A stretch of DNA of 64,000 nucleotides from CAVQBP01 sp963848195 (GCA_963848195.1 CAWKCY010000006.1:1-64000); one strand, 5' to 3'. Shown: positions 53,520 to 63,854, numbered from the stretch's first letter. Made by a program: numbers and translations. Notes: generated from the letters alone by a model not told the origin.

Positions 53520-55013
53520 CTACTTTCTAAATATTTTAAAAGAAGCAAGTGTCTTGCTTATAATATTGCTTTGCTTTTCAATATAAAAGATTAATGGAAT
53601 TGTGAATGTAAGAAATATTAGTGACTTTAAAAGATTATCAAAAAAGATGTTTTTTGAGATTGAAATGGAAACAATAAAAACCATTACAGCCAAAGAGTAG
53701 ATAAAAGGGAAATAAATTATAGATAAGTGCTTGAAGATAATCTTTAACTCATATTTAAGTGAGAATAATGCATAACTATTTGCTACAGAAGAGGCAAGAA
53801 AAAAAATAAAGGTTGTAATTACTGCAACACCGTTCATATCGAATCCCGCACGTATTATTACCAAATCAAGAATGATACCTAATACTAATATGAATGCTGT
53901 CATATACATAAACTTTTTCTGCTTATTTAATGCTATCAACAAGTTGGTTGGTAATCCCCAGATTGTAGAAAAAAATAAAGCTGCGATAAGAATGTGCAAT
54001 ACTGTAATTCCCGGTATGTACTGCGGCAGGAATAAATTTACAACTGCTTCAATATTAATGTAAATAATTCCCAGAATAACAGGAGTAATCCCGGAAAGAA
54101 TAATCATCGGTTTTTTAAAATATTTTTCGATTTGTTTAATTTCATGAGTCTTACCAAAGACATACATCATCCTTGGGAAAATTACCGTTGATATTGAATA
54201 TGAAATATAGCTCACCATAGATGATACAAATGCAGCTAAACCATAATACCCGGCTTTTGTTTTTCCAAGCATTATAAAAACAATGAACTTATCCGTATTC
54301 CCCATTAGAAAAACTAAAAACCATAGCAGCATAATTGGAAATCCAATACGGAATAGTTCCTTCAAAATATTTTTGTCGATTGATAAATTCAGGGATAAGT
54401 GATTGTTAATAATTAAAAATGTAACCATGACAAGCTGCGCTAAAATCATCCCCATCAATAAACCGGTTAGCTTGAAGAAAAAAAGAAGAGACAATCCAAA
54501 TACAGTATTCAAAACTGCATAGGAAAGCAAGTATTTACTTAGCATGAAGATTTTTTGCTCGCTCTTAAACTTGGGGAGCATAAATAGATGTATTGCATTC
54601 AACACGAATAAAATTCCTGCAAGCTGTATTTCTATTCTATATCCGGCTGCAAACCCGGTAAATGATAATATTAATACAATTACCATTACTACAGATGGTA
54701 AAAGTATATTCCATGTTAAACTTGTCTGAATGATAATGGATTTCTTTAGTTTATCACCTCCACCAATGCTGAATGGTACTTCCCGCAGCATTGCCTGCTG
54801 TGTTCCCATCCCAAAATATGGAGCACTGCCAAAGAAAGACCTGAAAATGCTCCAAACACCATATGTCGATGGTCCAAGCGCCTGGGCTATAATAAATCCT
54901 CTTACTATATACAAAGCCTGTGAAAAGTATAAAGTACCGCTCAAGGCTGCTGCATCGCGTATAATCTCTCCCTCATTATAAACATTTTCTTTATTTGGAT
55001 TATCAACGGTCAA
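53520..55013 (-). CDS. Wzx-type polysaccharide flippase
   Basis: 497 aa with about 12-14 membrane helices. Sequence of the MATE/MOP oligosaccharide flippase type (polysaccharide biosynthesis protein): LSGTLYFSQALYIVRGFIIA, GTQQAMLREVPFSIG, then FPIMLLWFLVFLMGNTDKFI. It would flip an undecaprenyl-linked glycan unit to the periplasm. The start overlaps the stop of the PaaK-like gene upstream by 4 bp. It is the most downstream gene of the glycan cluster. Confidence 0.85.
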   Translation of the reverse strand: MTVDNPNKENVYNEGEIIRDAAALSGTLYFSQALYIVRGFIIAQALGPSTYGVWSIFRSFFGSAPYFGMGTQQAMLREVPFSIGGGDKLKKSIIIQTSLTWNILLPSVVMVIVLILSFTGFAAGYRIEIQLAGILFVLNAIHLFMLPKFKSEQKIFMLSKYLLSYAVLNTVFGLSLLFFFKLTGLLMGMILAQLVMVTFLIINNHLSLNLSIDKNILKELFRIGFPIMLLWFLVFLMGNTDKFIVFIMLGKTKAGYYGLAAFVSSMVSYISYSISTVIFPRMMYVFGKTHEIKQIEKYFKKPMIILSGITPVILGIIYINIEAVVNLFLPQYIPGITVLHILIAALFFSTIWGLPTNLLIALNKQKKFMYMTAFILVLGIILDLVIIRAGFDMNGVAVITTFIFFLASSVANSYALFSLKYELKIIFKHLSIIYFPFIYSLAVMVFIVSISISKNIFFDNLLKSLIFLTFTIPLIFYIEKQSNIISKTLASFKIFRK

Positions 55014-56320
55014 GCAGTGTTTACCTTAGATTTAAAAGCTTTGAATTTTCCGGATGGCTCTCTCTCTATTGACGGTACTATATTCAGAATTATTTCCGCT
55101 TCGGGAAAGAATCCTTTTATAGCCGGCACAATTACATCTTCCGCATGGTTATTATATGAAAAACCCGGGACAACAAGCACCGTAAAAGAATTTATGTCTT
55201 CCTGTATAATTTGATATTCACGAACATTAGGAGCCAGTTTATCAAAATATGCAATATTAAAAAATGATAGTTTTTTTCCATCATTAGTAATCATATAATC
55301 GTTTGCTCTCCCTTTGATTGGATTCATAAGGGGAAATGTTCTCCCACATGAACAAATTTTTTTATTATAGCTCCCCATATCGTGTAAATTATAGCGAATA
55401 AAAGGCATAGCATAATTATTTAAAACTGTAACAACAATTTCTCCTTCCTCATCAGGTTTAACGGTTTTTCCACCATTTATAAATTCCATTATAACTGAAT
55501 CTATTGCAATATGATAACCTTCGTGACAATGGCATTCATATGCAATATTATCGGTTTCCCATGTTCCATATATATCTATTACTTTTGTTCTAAAGGCTTT
55601 TTCAATATTATCTCTCATATCGGGCATTAGTAATTCTGAATCTGCAAATAGTAAACGGGGTTTTGGAGCCCGTATATTTTCATCTAAAATTTTAACGGCT
55701 AAAAGATTTAAACTAGAGCCATAACCCTGGATTATATCCGGTTTTAACTGTTGTATAGTTTTTAATTGAAATGAAATATCTGCCCCCGCGAAAATTCTGC
55801 TTTCACGCATTACTTTTAAATGCTGAAACCATTTAGGTGATGGCAATTTGTGAACACTAATGATAACTGAATGATCAAATAAATGTTTTCCATTTGTCAA
55901 ATATGGACGGATACATTGTGCTTTTCTAAATTGATCAAAAGAATTATCGATATAAAACTGGAACGGCATACCATTAGAACCTGCTGTTTTTACAGGCAAA
56001 AGTTCATTTAGATTAAATTTTTTGCTGATTAATTTATCATAGGGATTCCGAACCAGTAATTTTTTATCAATGACCGGTATTTTAGAAATATCGTCTATTG
56101 ATTGGATATCATTTGGATGAAATCCGGAATCATCATATAATTTTTTATAGAATGGAACTGAAGCGTATGCATAAGCAACAATTTTTTTCAAGCCCGAGGT
56201 TTGATGATAAATTAATTCATCAAGTGAACGGCGTTCATTGCGTAGCAGTCGAATAATATTTATGTATTTTGAATTGATCATTTTACCTTTGATATAACTG
56301 TCTTTATAGTTGAACAGCAT
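55010..56320 (-). CDS. PaaK/CapK-like adenylate-forming enzyme (copy 1)
   Basis: 436 aa. An N-terminal helix (SLDELIYHQTSGLKKIVAYA) and the ATP-binding loop region LPVKTAGSNGMPFQFYIDNS are followed by the adenylate motif YGTWETDNIAYECHCHEGYH, EEGEIVVTVLNNYAMPFIRY and CSCGRTFPLMNPIKGRANDY with a Cys pair. These fit phenylacetate-CoA-ligase-like proteins of capsule clusters (CapK). In place of aromatic acid activation it probably loads an acid onto a carrier or sugar. Start at the ATG or at the fourteenth codon (MINSKY). Confidence 0.82.
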   Translation of the reverse strand: MLFNYKDSYIKGKMINSKYINIIRLLRNERRSLDELIYHQTSGLKKIVAYAYASVPFYKKLYDDSGFHPNDIQSIDDISKIPVIDKKLLVRNPYDKLISKKFNLNELLPVKTAGSNGMPFQFYIDNSFDQFRKAQCIRPYLTNGKHLFDHSVIISVHKLPSPKWFQHLKVMRESRIFAGADISFQLKTIQQLKPDIIQGYGSSLNLLAVKILDENIRAPKPRLLFADSELLMPDMRDNIEKAFRTKVIDIYGTWETDNIAYECHCHEGYHIAIDSVIMEFINGGKTVKPDEEGEIVVTVLNNYAMPFIRYNLHDMGSYNKKICSCGRTFPLMNPIKGRANDYMITNDGKKLSFFNIAYFDKLAPNVREYQIIQEDINSFTVLVVPGFSYNNHAEDVIVPAIKGFFPEAEIILNIVPSIEREPSGKFKAFKSKVNTA

Positions 56321-56398
56321 GAATAATTTTAATATCTATCCAATAGATTCGATGAGGCGAAGCATAAATTCGAATGTCAATCATTTTTTACTGGGAAA

Positions 56399-57535
56399 TT
56401 ATATTTTGTTAATAGCCGAAACCTTATACTTCATCCACTTTTTATGAAAAGCAAACCATAATTTTATAATGGGACTCATGATCTTATTTTGGGGCTTATA
56501 CAATATAAACATATCTTCGGTAATACACCCTCTTTTCATTTTTGTTTTATACAAACCTCTGCCAAAGTATATTTTCTTGATATTGCATTCAGTAAAATTT
56601 TTAATTGGTTCATAATAACCGAGATTAAAAAAAGTAAAATCCTTTTTTGAAAGTTCATGATCAATAGCTAAATTTGAAAAGAAAGCTTCCTCCCCTTTCC
56701 TTAAAACAACACTAACCCCAATAATAATTCCATCCTTTACAGCGGCATAAATAGTTGCATTATTTCCAAAATTCTCTTTTGCTCTTTGAAAAAAATTTGG
56801 CTTCAATGGAAATGTTGTGGAATTATATTTAAAATGATTCATCTTAAGTAACTCAATAAGCCTTTCCTGGCAATTATCGATATTTTGGAGCTGCTTTATA
56901 ACTACACCTGATTTCCTATTTCGATTTAATTCATGCCTGATTGATTTATTCATATAAGGATACTTTTCGAGTAAATATTTTTTATATCCTTCAAACGATA
57001 ACCATTTAACATAAATAAAACTTGAGGGAAGGTCTATAGATTTATAATATCCTCGTGCTTTTAATGACCCGGTTAGCTCAATTTCACTCTCTGTAACATT
57101 CAAAAAACAAATTGAGGCTTCATTTTCTTTTGCTATATGTTCCATTTCGTCAAGCATTTTACTCAAATATAAAATAATTTGATCATGCTTAATTCCAGGG
57201 TTAAAAATGAAATGGGTTCCGCTTCCTCTTTGGCGATTACAGATTATTGTGGGTGAGAAGGAAAAATTTTTCAGCAAAAGATTTTTATGCAGTCTGCCTA
57301 ATAAAACTTTTTCTATTATCCTGGAAGGATTATTTCTCTCAAGGCAGCAAACAAGGGCACCAATTAATTTTTCTTGATCATTTAAAGTAATATAATAATG
57401 TGATAAAGGGAAAACTATTGTTTCTTCCAGTGTCTTTAGATATTCATAACACATGTATACATTGTCTTCAGTTAATAAATCCCAATCTTCTTTTTTCAAT
57501 TCTACAATTGAATTATAAATTTTTATTTGATACAT
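56399..57535 (-). CDS. FemAB/BioF2-like GNAT acyltransferase
   Basis: 378 aa. It resembles the two-GNAT-fold FemAB-like family (Acetyltransf_6 type). The C-terminal half has FSNLAIDHELSKKDFTFFNL, GYYEPIKNFTECNIKKIYF and GRGLYKTKMKRGC. Such proteins transfer an acyl or aminoacyl group to an amino sugar or peptide. No signal or membrane segment. It is the third gene from the downstream end of the glycan cluster, between PaaK-like copy 1 and the GT2, consistent with making an acylated surface glycan. Confidence 0.75.
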   Translation of the reverse strand: MYQIKIYNSIVELKKEDWDLLTEDNVYMCYEYLKTLEETIVFPLSHYYITLNDQEKLIGALVCCLERNNPSRIIEKVLLGRLHKNLLLKNFSFSPTIICNRQRGSGTHFIFNPGIKHDQIILYLSKMLDEMEHIAKENEASICFLNVTESEIELTGSLKARGYYKSIDLPSSFIYVKWLSFEGYKKYLLEKYPYMNKSIRHELNRNRKSGVVIKQLQNIDNCQERLIELLKMNHFKYNSTTFPLKPNFFQRAKENFGNNATIYAAVKDGIIIGVSVVLRKGEEAFFSNLAIDHELSKKDFTFFNLGYYEPIKNFTECNIKKIYFGRGLYKTKMKRGCITEDMFILYKPQNKIMSPIIKLWFAFHKKWMKYKVSAINKI

Positions 57536-57562
57536 GTTAATTCCGGTTGAGTGCCGATTATT

Positions 57563-58512
57563 CTACATTTTAATCCTGCCGGCCAATGGGCTCCACAATT
57601 GTTCTGCAGCAAGCTTTACTAATCTGAATAAAGGAGGGATGTAAGATAGAACATAAAGAAATATGTATTTTCTTCTTTTAGCAGGCAGCAGGCTATACAA
57701 AGAACTGCGTATATTAATTCTTCCGAGCTCATATTTTCTGTCCATCATCTGCCAAAACCCGAGGCGGATGGTGAGGTTGCCCGCTAATCTATTCTTTTCC
57801 TCTTCTGTCCAATCATATGTTTCTATTTTATTAATTAATTGTTCTAATGTAAGAATCTTTAGCTGCGGGTTATTCGAAATGCGATTGCGCTTTACAGACT
57901 TATTAATATATGCAAGAGGCTTTCTAACAAATAATATTCTATAACGGGACATTATACGAACCAGGAGGTCAAAATCATCGGAAGCAGGTAATAATGGATC
58001 AAACCTGCAATCTTCTTTTATAGAAGCCTTAAACATCATATGTGTGTGTGACAAATGCGGCCTCATAAGCGAAAAAGTTTTTTTGTCTATAAAATATGAG
58101 CGCTGATAAAACATTGGAACGGCTTTCCTGCCATCATAAACTTTAATGCAATTTGATAAAGAAAAATCAGCATTGTATGTTTTCATTTCTGTTAGCTGTT
58201 CCACAAGCTTGTTTTCTATGAATTCATCATCATCATCGAGCAATGCAATAAACTCACCTGTGCACATTTTATTCCATAATTAAGTGCCTCACTTGAATTA
58301 AGATTTTTCTGATATTTAAGCTGAATCCGGGAATCATTTAAAAAAGATTTAAGAACTTTTTGTGTAGCATCAGTTAAGCTGCTGTCGATAATAATAAGTT
58401 CCCAGTTCCGGTATGTTTGATTAATAACTGAATTTATAGCTCTTTGAATACAATCATGACGGTTGAAAGTGGGAATAATTACAGATATAAGAGGCTGATC
58501 GATTATATTCAT
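57563..58512 (-). pseudogene. Family 2 glycosyltransferase, frameshifted
   Basis: The first part (58512 downwards) is a GT2 start: PLISVIIPTFNRHDCIQRAI, then NWELIIIDSSLTDATQKVL and NSSEALNYGIKC. The second part, in another frame, continues MCTGEFIALLDDDDEFIENK, which carries the metal-binding acidic motif, and runs to 57563. One additional base near 58260 (the AAAA before TGTGC) would join them as ALNYGIK-x-CTGEFIALLDDDD. Length of the joined product, about 315 aa, is normal for GT2. Either the gene is broken or the assembly has lost a base. Substrate unknown. Confidence 0.8.
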
Positions 58513-58590
58513 TTATTTATGTTTCAACTCTGTTATTGCTTTTACGAGACAAACGGGAAAATCTCACAGCTTTTAAATAATATGTTAAAT

Positions 58591-59238
58591 TTATATAGAA
58601 CGGATAAATATTTTTAATGTTCTGCTATAATTCAATTTTTTAAATAAGCTTATACGCAAACCTAAAAGAACAAAGCGGGCACCTAATTTTTTTTTGAAAT
58701 TAATTGATTGTTTATTTACAGCTTCAGAAATGCTGTATAAAATATTTTTACCTTTTTTGTTCAACTCCTTATAACATTGATAACGAATAAAAGGTGCTAG
58801 ATTATTTCCTCTATATTTAATCAAAGTATATGAATCAAATAAATATGCTTCATTTTCTTTCAATGAAAGTTTATATGTCCCATAAGTACATTCATCAGGA
58901 TTAACCCACGTGAATGCAACTAAATCATTTTCCTTTTTTAAGCATAAGCAAGTACAACCTTTTTTCATAAGCCGCAAAAGCTTTTCTTTAGATATTGTTC
59001 TTTCCGGGATTGAACATAGTTCTGTAATATCATTCTCCTCTAAAAACACTAAATGGTAACCTGGGAATTGATCCAATTCAAATTTAGGGATCTCTTTATA
59101 TAATCTTTCTTCAACAAGGTAAAAAAAGGAAATTTGAATACCGACTTTTAGAAGTCCGTCATGTAAAATTCTTAAGAGACTATTGTATTTAATTTTTTGC
59201 TTTAACCGCCGGAGATTTATCATGAATTTCGATCTCAT
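58591..59238 (-). CDS. GNAT-family acyltransferase of the glycan cluster
   Basis: 215 aa. The middle and end fit a GNAT fold: ENDLVAFTWVNPDECTYGTY, YLFDSYTLIKYRGNNLAPFI (motif A region with R/G-x-G/A), and SISEAVNKQSINFKKKLGAR. The N-terminal 60 residues are specific to this protein. It lies between BKACE and GT2. It may N-acylate an amino sugar precursor. The alternative start at the sixth codon is open. Confidence 0.65.
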   Translation of the reverse strand: MRSKFMINLRRLKQKIKYNSLLRILHDGLLKVGIQISFFYLVEERLYKEIPKFELDQFPGYHLVFLEENDITELCSIPERTISKEKLLRLMKKGCTCLCLKKENDLVAFTWVNPDECTYGTYKLSLKENEAYLFDSYTLIKYRGNNLAPFIRYQCYKELNKKGKNILYSISEAVNKQSINFKKKLGARFVLLGLRISLFKKLNYSRTLKIFIRSI

Positions 59239-59275
59239 TAATACTCTGCTTTGGTGTAATCTTTTTATTAGTGCA

Positions 59276-60112
59276 TTATTCGCAACCTAATATTCTTCTT
59301 GTCTCTTTTGGGCTGTATGGATCTTTACCAAGAGTTTTTGCGATAGATGCTAAACGTTTTATTAAATCAAGATTAGTTGCGAGATGTTTTCGCTCATTAT
59401 CAAAATAAATATTGTCTTCCAAACCTATTCTAACACCGCCGCCTTCCATTATAGCCATGGCATTCATTTTAAGTTGCCAGTTGCCGATTCCTCCGGCAGA
59501 CCAAATCGAATTTTCAGGTAATTCTTTTATCATTAATCCGAGACTTAACATACTTGCCTGGGCGCATGCTATATTCCCTAAAATCAAATTGAAATAAAAT
59601 GGCGGCTTTATTAAATTCTTAGATATTAAGTATTTTGCATAATTGATCATTCCAAGATCAAATGCCTCAAGTTCTGGACGAATATTATTGATTAGCATTT
59701 TTTGTGCAAGTGCTTTTATCATATCCGGTGAGTTTATAGAAGCCTGACGGTTAAAATTAAGGGAACTTAAAGTCAGACTTCCAAAATCAGGTTTCGAATC
59801 ATCACAGAGGTCTAAACATTCTGATCTTTTTTCAAATTCAGAAAAATTTCTTCCACTTGTTGAAACACAAAGCACAAGATCTTTATTCTCTTTCCTGATA
59901 CCACTAATTATTTCACTATATATCTCTTTTTTATAAGTCGGTATTCCTAAATCTCGATCTCTTGCATGCAGATGCACCATGTTTACACCATATTCCACAG
60001 CTTCTAAAACCTGGCTAATAATTTCATCAGGCTGTATTGGAACATGTGGGGTCATTTCTTTAGTAGGGATCATTCCAGTAGGTGTGAAATTAAAAATGAA
60101 TTTGTTTTTCAT
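59276..60112 (-). CDS. Beta-keto acid cleavage enzyme (BKACE, DUF849)
   Basis: 278 aa, normal length. DUF849 landmarks: NFTPTGMIPTKEMTPHVPIQ, the zinc-binding His47 and His49 in VNMVHLHARD, SLTLSSLNFNRQASINSPD, and the Glu in RPELEAFDLGMI. The C-terminal AGGIGNWQLKMNAMAIMEGG with GVRIGLEDNIYF is typical. BKACE enzymes condense or split beta-keto acids with acetyl-CoA; the best known is the 3-keto-5-aminohexanoate enzyme of lysine fermentation. Its place in a surface-glycan cluster is unusual and suggests that it supplies an acyl precursor. Confidence 0.88.
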   Translation of the reverse strand: MKNKFIFNFTPTGMIPTKEMTPHVPIQPDEIISQVLEAVEYGVNMVHLHARDRDLGIPTYKKEIYSEIISGIRKENKDLVLCVSTSGRNFSEFEKRSECLDLCDDSKPDFGSLTLSSLNFNRQASINSPDMIKALAQKMLINNIRPELEAFDLGMINYAKYLISKNLIKPPFYFNLILGNIACAQASMLSLGLMIKELPENSIWSAGGIGNWQLKMNAMAIMEGGGVRIGLEDNIYFDNERKHLATNLDLIKRLASIAKTLGKDPYSPKETRRILGCE

Positions 60113-60153
60113 GTGTTAGTCTTCAGATTATTAATATGATTATAACTACTTTA

Positions 60154-60231
60154 CCCTCTCTAACCGCCCAAAGGGCGAGGGGTACATTCCCTCTCCCCTT
60201 AGACCCCTTGAATGAGGGCAAGGGGAGGGGC
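60154..60231. repeat. GC-rich intergenic hairpin repeat
   Basis: CGCCC/GGGCG near 60165-60177 and CCCTCTCCCCTT (60189-60200) with AAGGGGAGGGG (60220-60230) form hairpins in otherwise AT-rich sequence between the BKACE and PaaK-like copy 2 genes. It resembles the GC-rich patch near 51700. Such elements recur between genes in this lineage and may act as terminators or dispersed repeats. Confidence 0.5.
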
Positions 60232-60250
60232 TATTATTAATTCTTTATCT

Positions 60251-61528
60251 TTAATTTAATAACAAATTCCTTACTACCTTGAATTTTCCATTTTCTTCAA
60301 ACTCTAATTTTGTTTTTTGTTGAATTTCAATTTCCATCATATTTTTTGTTATATTTTTTAGAATTTCTTTTATCTCATTAGCAATTAGACAATATTCTTC
60401 ATTATGAGTTATGACATTTACTAAAATTTTCTGAGAGTTAATTTGAATTACCTGGTATTGCAGCAAACCTTCTATTCTTTCTATACTTGTTGTAAAAAGA
60501 TAAGGGGAGAGAATTTCATCATTAGGCAAAATAATATACTCAGATGAACGACCGGCATAAGGTTTCATCATAGAAAAAGTTCTGCCGCAGCCGCATTTTT
60601 CATTAATTAATGTCCCTTTATCATTAAGCTGAAAGCGGATTAATGGCATAACTGTATTTCGTAAATCTGTTATTACAATATTCCCAATGATTCCGGGTTT
60701 AGCAGGTTTTCCATCTTTTAAAACTTCTACGATAACTTCATCTTCATTTATATGGTAACCTTTATGCTTTTCACATTCCCATGCTATCTCTTTAAATTCA
60801 GTTGAACCATAAATATCATAAATTTCAGCACAAAGTATTTTTTTAAGATACTCACGTACAGTATCCTGCAAGTATTCCGAACTAGTAAATATCCTTTTTA
60901 TTGATGGGAGTTGAAAATTATTCATTGCAATAAATTGTGCCATCTGAAAAAAATAACTTGGCGGTCCGTATAATACTGAAGGCGAAAAAGTAATTAATTT
61001 TTTAACTGTTTTTTCAGTTGATTCAAAGATTGAGAAGACACTATAATGAGATTTGAAAGTTCGAAAAAGAATATTTCCTTTTTCAGAGGAATTTTGAGAA
61101 GAACTTTCAAATATTACAATTTTATCGATAGGCCTTACCCCGCATTCCATTCTTGTCCGTGCTTTAACAAGATATTTTTTTCGAATCCAGCTTTTAAAAT
61201 CGTAGTAAGTCCACATCGGCTGTCCTGTTGAACCGCTGGTATGGCTTTTGAACCTACCTCTAAATAATCCTTTTTGATTTATTAATTCAGAATGATGAAG
61301 TCTAACAATATCTTTGGTAATAAAAGGATATGAAGCTAGATCATTAATTGTTTTAAGCTTTGCCGGATGAACACCCGCTTCATCAAAAGTTTTTTTATAA
61401 TAAGGAATGTTAAAGTAGGCATGAATTAATTGTTTTTTTAGTAAAGAGAAACGTAATACATCCAAAACATCTCTTGACTTGTAGATATTTTCTTTTAATA
61501 AAAAATAGTTCAAAATTTTATTCAACAT
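60251..61528 (-). CDS. PaaK/CapK-like adenylate-forming enzyme (copy 2)
   Basis: 425 aa. HTSGSTGQPMWTYYDFKSW is the ATP-binding loop, IYDIYGSTEFKEIAWECEKH the adenylate motif, followed by GNIVITDLRNTVMPLIRFQL, EKCGCGRTFSMMKPYAGRSS and a C-terminal domain (LLQYQVIQINSQKILVNVIT). The layout is the same as copy 1 in this cluster. Two different loading enzymes imply either two acid substrates or a gene duplication with new function. No acyl carrier protein gene is seen nearby. Confidence 0.82.
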   Translation of the reverse strand: MLNKILNYFLLKENIYKSRDVLDVLRFSLLKKQLIHAYFNIPYYKKTFDEAGVHPAKLKTINDLASYPFITKDIVRLHHSELINQKGLFRGRFKSHTSGSTGQPMWTYYDFKSWIRKKYLVKARTRMECGVRPIDKIVIFESSSQNSSEKGNILFRTFKSHYSVFSIFESTEKTVKKLITFSPSVLYGPPSYFFQMAQFIAMNNFQLPSIKRIFTSSEYLQDTVREYLKKILCAEIYDIYGSTEFKEIAWECEKHKGYHINEDEVIVEVLKDGKPAKPGIIGNIVITDLRNTVMPLIRFQLNDKGTLINEKCGCGRTFSMMKPYAGRSSEYIILPNDEILSPYLFTTSIERIEGLLQYQVIQINSQKILVNVITHNEEYCLIANEIKEILKNITKNMMEIEIQQKTKLEFEENGKFKVVRNLLLN

Positions 61529-61608
61529 ACTGAAACTACCTGGTAGATACCTTTTCTGTGATTACAACTCTACATGAAAGCAGAGTGAAAAAACATGAAT
61601 TCTCCAAT

Positions 61609-62809
61609 CTAGTCTCCTGATTTGACTATGAAGTTCAAAACCAGTTTTCTTTTTTGTTCATAGCTTCCATTTAAGATTTTTTCATAAATATTGTTATAAG
61701 CTAATGCAACTTTTTCCCATTTATAATTTAGTTCTATTTTTTCTGTGTTAACCTTTCCCATTTTAATTCTCATCTCCTTATTATTTTTCATAGTAAGGAT
61801 GGCACATTTTATTTGTGAGAAGTTTTCCGGGTCTACAAGTATGCCATTATCTTCACCAACCAGATCGAGAATGCCTCCTTGCCTGGCACCTATAATTGGC
61901 AGCCCGGAAGCCATTGCTTCTGCAAAAACATTTCCAAATGCTTCAGCCAGAGAGAGAAGAATAAAAACATCACTCTGCCAAAAATATGATTGTATAACAT
62001 TTCTTTTGCAGAATCCCATAAAAGTTACGACGTTAGATAAATCTAGATTTTTACTCATTTTTCTCAATTCATTTTCATAATTCCCTTCACCAATAATTGT
62101 TAAGCTAATAGAATTATCTTTCATTTCCGATAATGCTTTTAGAATATACTGAATACCTTTTCTTTTAATTAAATCTTGAAACTGTGATTAAACGAAACTT
62201 GTCATCATTTCTTGTATAGCCGGTTACAGGCAAGAAAATATTTGTATCAATACCATTTGGTATAACTTCAATTAATTGATTTGGACTTGTGAGAAGCGCA
62301 GTTTGTTTTAAGCTGGATGTAACTGCAATAACTGCTTTTGCCCTCTTCCAGATAAGTTTTGTAATTGGTGAATAAACTCTATGGAGGAGTTTTAATTTTT
62401 TGTTATGAATATCATAATTTGGTACATCAGAGCCGCGCAGGGATACAATATAAGGCAACTTTAAATGGCCGCCCGGCAGGATGCTTAAAAAAGCTGTTGG
62501 CAAACTGAAAAAATAATGAACAAAATCATATCTATTAGAGCGAAGTAATTTAAGCAGCTTATAATATGCAAAGAATAAATAAGTTAAAGCTCCTCTTAGT
62601 CCACAGTCATGAATCCCTTTTCGTAAACTTGGAACTGCATAAACTTTGATACCCTCATCAAGAATATAGTTGAAAGAAAATTTGGTGCTTGAAGTAATTA
62701 TATCAACACTATGGCCCATTGCAACAAGGTGCTTTGCAATACTTTGCATTGCTCTTCCTGCACCTCCGCCAAGAGGCGGGTATTCATAGTTTAATAATAA
62801 TAACTTCAT
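61609..62809 (-). pseudogene. Family 4 glycosyltransferase, frameshifted
   Basis: The first part (from 62809) is the N-terminal half: LLNYEYPPLGGGAGRAMQSI, then IVSLRGSDVPNYD and IEVIPNGIDTNIFLPV, ending at TVSRFN and TAA (62165). The second frame continues IKRKGIQYILKALSEM and carries the GT4 donor site, with FILLSLAEAFGNVFAEAMAS (E-x7-E) and GLPIIGARQGGILDLVGE. One base too many or two too few near 62169 separates the frames. The joined protein of about 400 aa has normal GT4 length. Either recent decay or an assembly error. Confidence 0.82.
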
Positions 62810-63366
62810 TTTTTCTTTTTAATTGGGAAACTTATATTAGGTATAAACTTTGGGCCTTGAAATAAACTACTAAATAGTCTCGAATTTTATCACTATAAGT
62901 CAAATGCGCTCCAAACAACTATTTCAGAGACAAATTAAAATTAAATCTCCCCTATTTGATTTTTCCAACAAAGGCAGATTTGCTACTCTCATGCTTTTCA
63001 AATATGTACTGTTTTTAGTCACCTATATTCTACAGGAATTCTTTAGTTAATAAAATAATTGGACTTATAGTTTTAAATGTGTAATAAATTTACTTAAAAG
63101 GCTCACCAACTTTTGCAGGTAAATTGTATTTTAATATACAAATTATTACTGCTAAATGTAAATAGAGATTTTAATAATAATTTTCCACAATCATTCTTTA
63201 AAATCATTTTTATCAAATATTTGATAGTCTATCTAAAATTTGATAAGCTTTTTAAGTTTCATTTTGATAATTCCTGCAAAATTTCATTTTCAAAGGTTCC
63301 TTTTTCACATAAAATAATGGTATAAGAATTGAGATATGCTTAATATTATCTTAAGGGAGGATAAAG
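62810..63366. other. Intergenic region between divergent glycan cluster and lipoproteins
   Basis: 557 bp. It must contain the promoters of the minus-strand glycan cluster and of the plus-strand lipoprotein genes. AAGGGAGG at 63353-63360 is a strong ribosome binding site 6 bp before the GTG at 63367. AT-rich with no recognised gene. Confidence 0.5.
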
Positions 63367-63825
63367 GTGTTTGCGAATCGCAAAGTAATAATATTTTTTA
63401 TACTTATTATAATAACATTCAGCGGCTGTGACTTCTTTACCGGAGTTAATAATGAACCTTATCCTACCAAAATCTTGCCACTATCTGACTCTGAATTAGA
63501 AAAGCTTCAGACTGAATTTAATTCTTTAAATGAACAAAACTTTATGAAACTGGATAAATATGGTTTTATTGGTTTTTCATCATATTCCGGAAATTCCTCG
63601 AAAGATCTGACTAAAGATTATATAATCAGTAAAGCAAAAGATTGGCTAATTAAGAATAAAAAATTTACCGGAGTTTATGACACTTCTAAATTAGAGCTTG
63701 ATGATGTTCTTATAGATTGGGTTTGTAGAGCCCGGTTCAAAGAGCAAAATTATAATGGGTATAAGGTTGTACATACTCCAATATCTTTATGGGTAGATAG
63801 TGAAAAGGTTTACCAGATTGTTTAA
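63367..63825 (+). CDS. Putative lipoprotein
   Basis: 152 aa, GTG start with an excellent AAGGGAGG 6 bp upstream. The signal (VIIFFILIIITF) ends in the lipobox FSGC at residue 21. The rest is a soluble domain with alternating helices (PLSDSELEKLQTEFNSLNEQ) and aromatic strands (GYKVVHTPISLWVDSEKVYQ). No family recognised. It is followed by another lipoprotein gene in the same direction. Confidence 0.7.
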   Translation: MFANRKVIIFFILIIITFSGCDFFTGVNNEPYPTKILPLSDSELEKLQTEFNSLNEQNFMKLDKYGFIGFSSYSGNSSKDLTKDYIISKAKDWLIKNKKFTGVYDTSKLELDDVLIDWVCRARFKEQNYNGYKVVHTPISLWVDSEKVYQIV

Positions 63826-63854
63826 AGATGACATCTTTCAAACCGATAAATATT

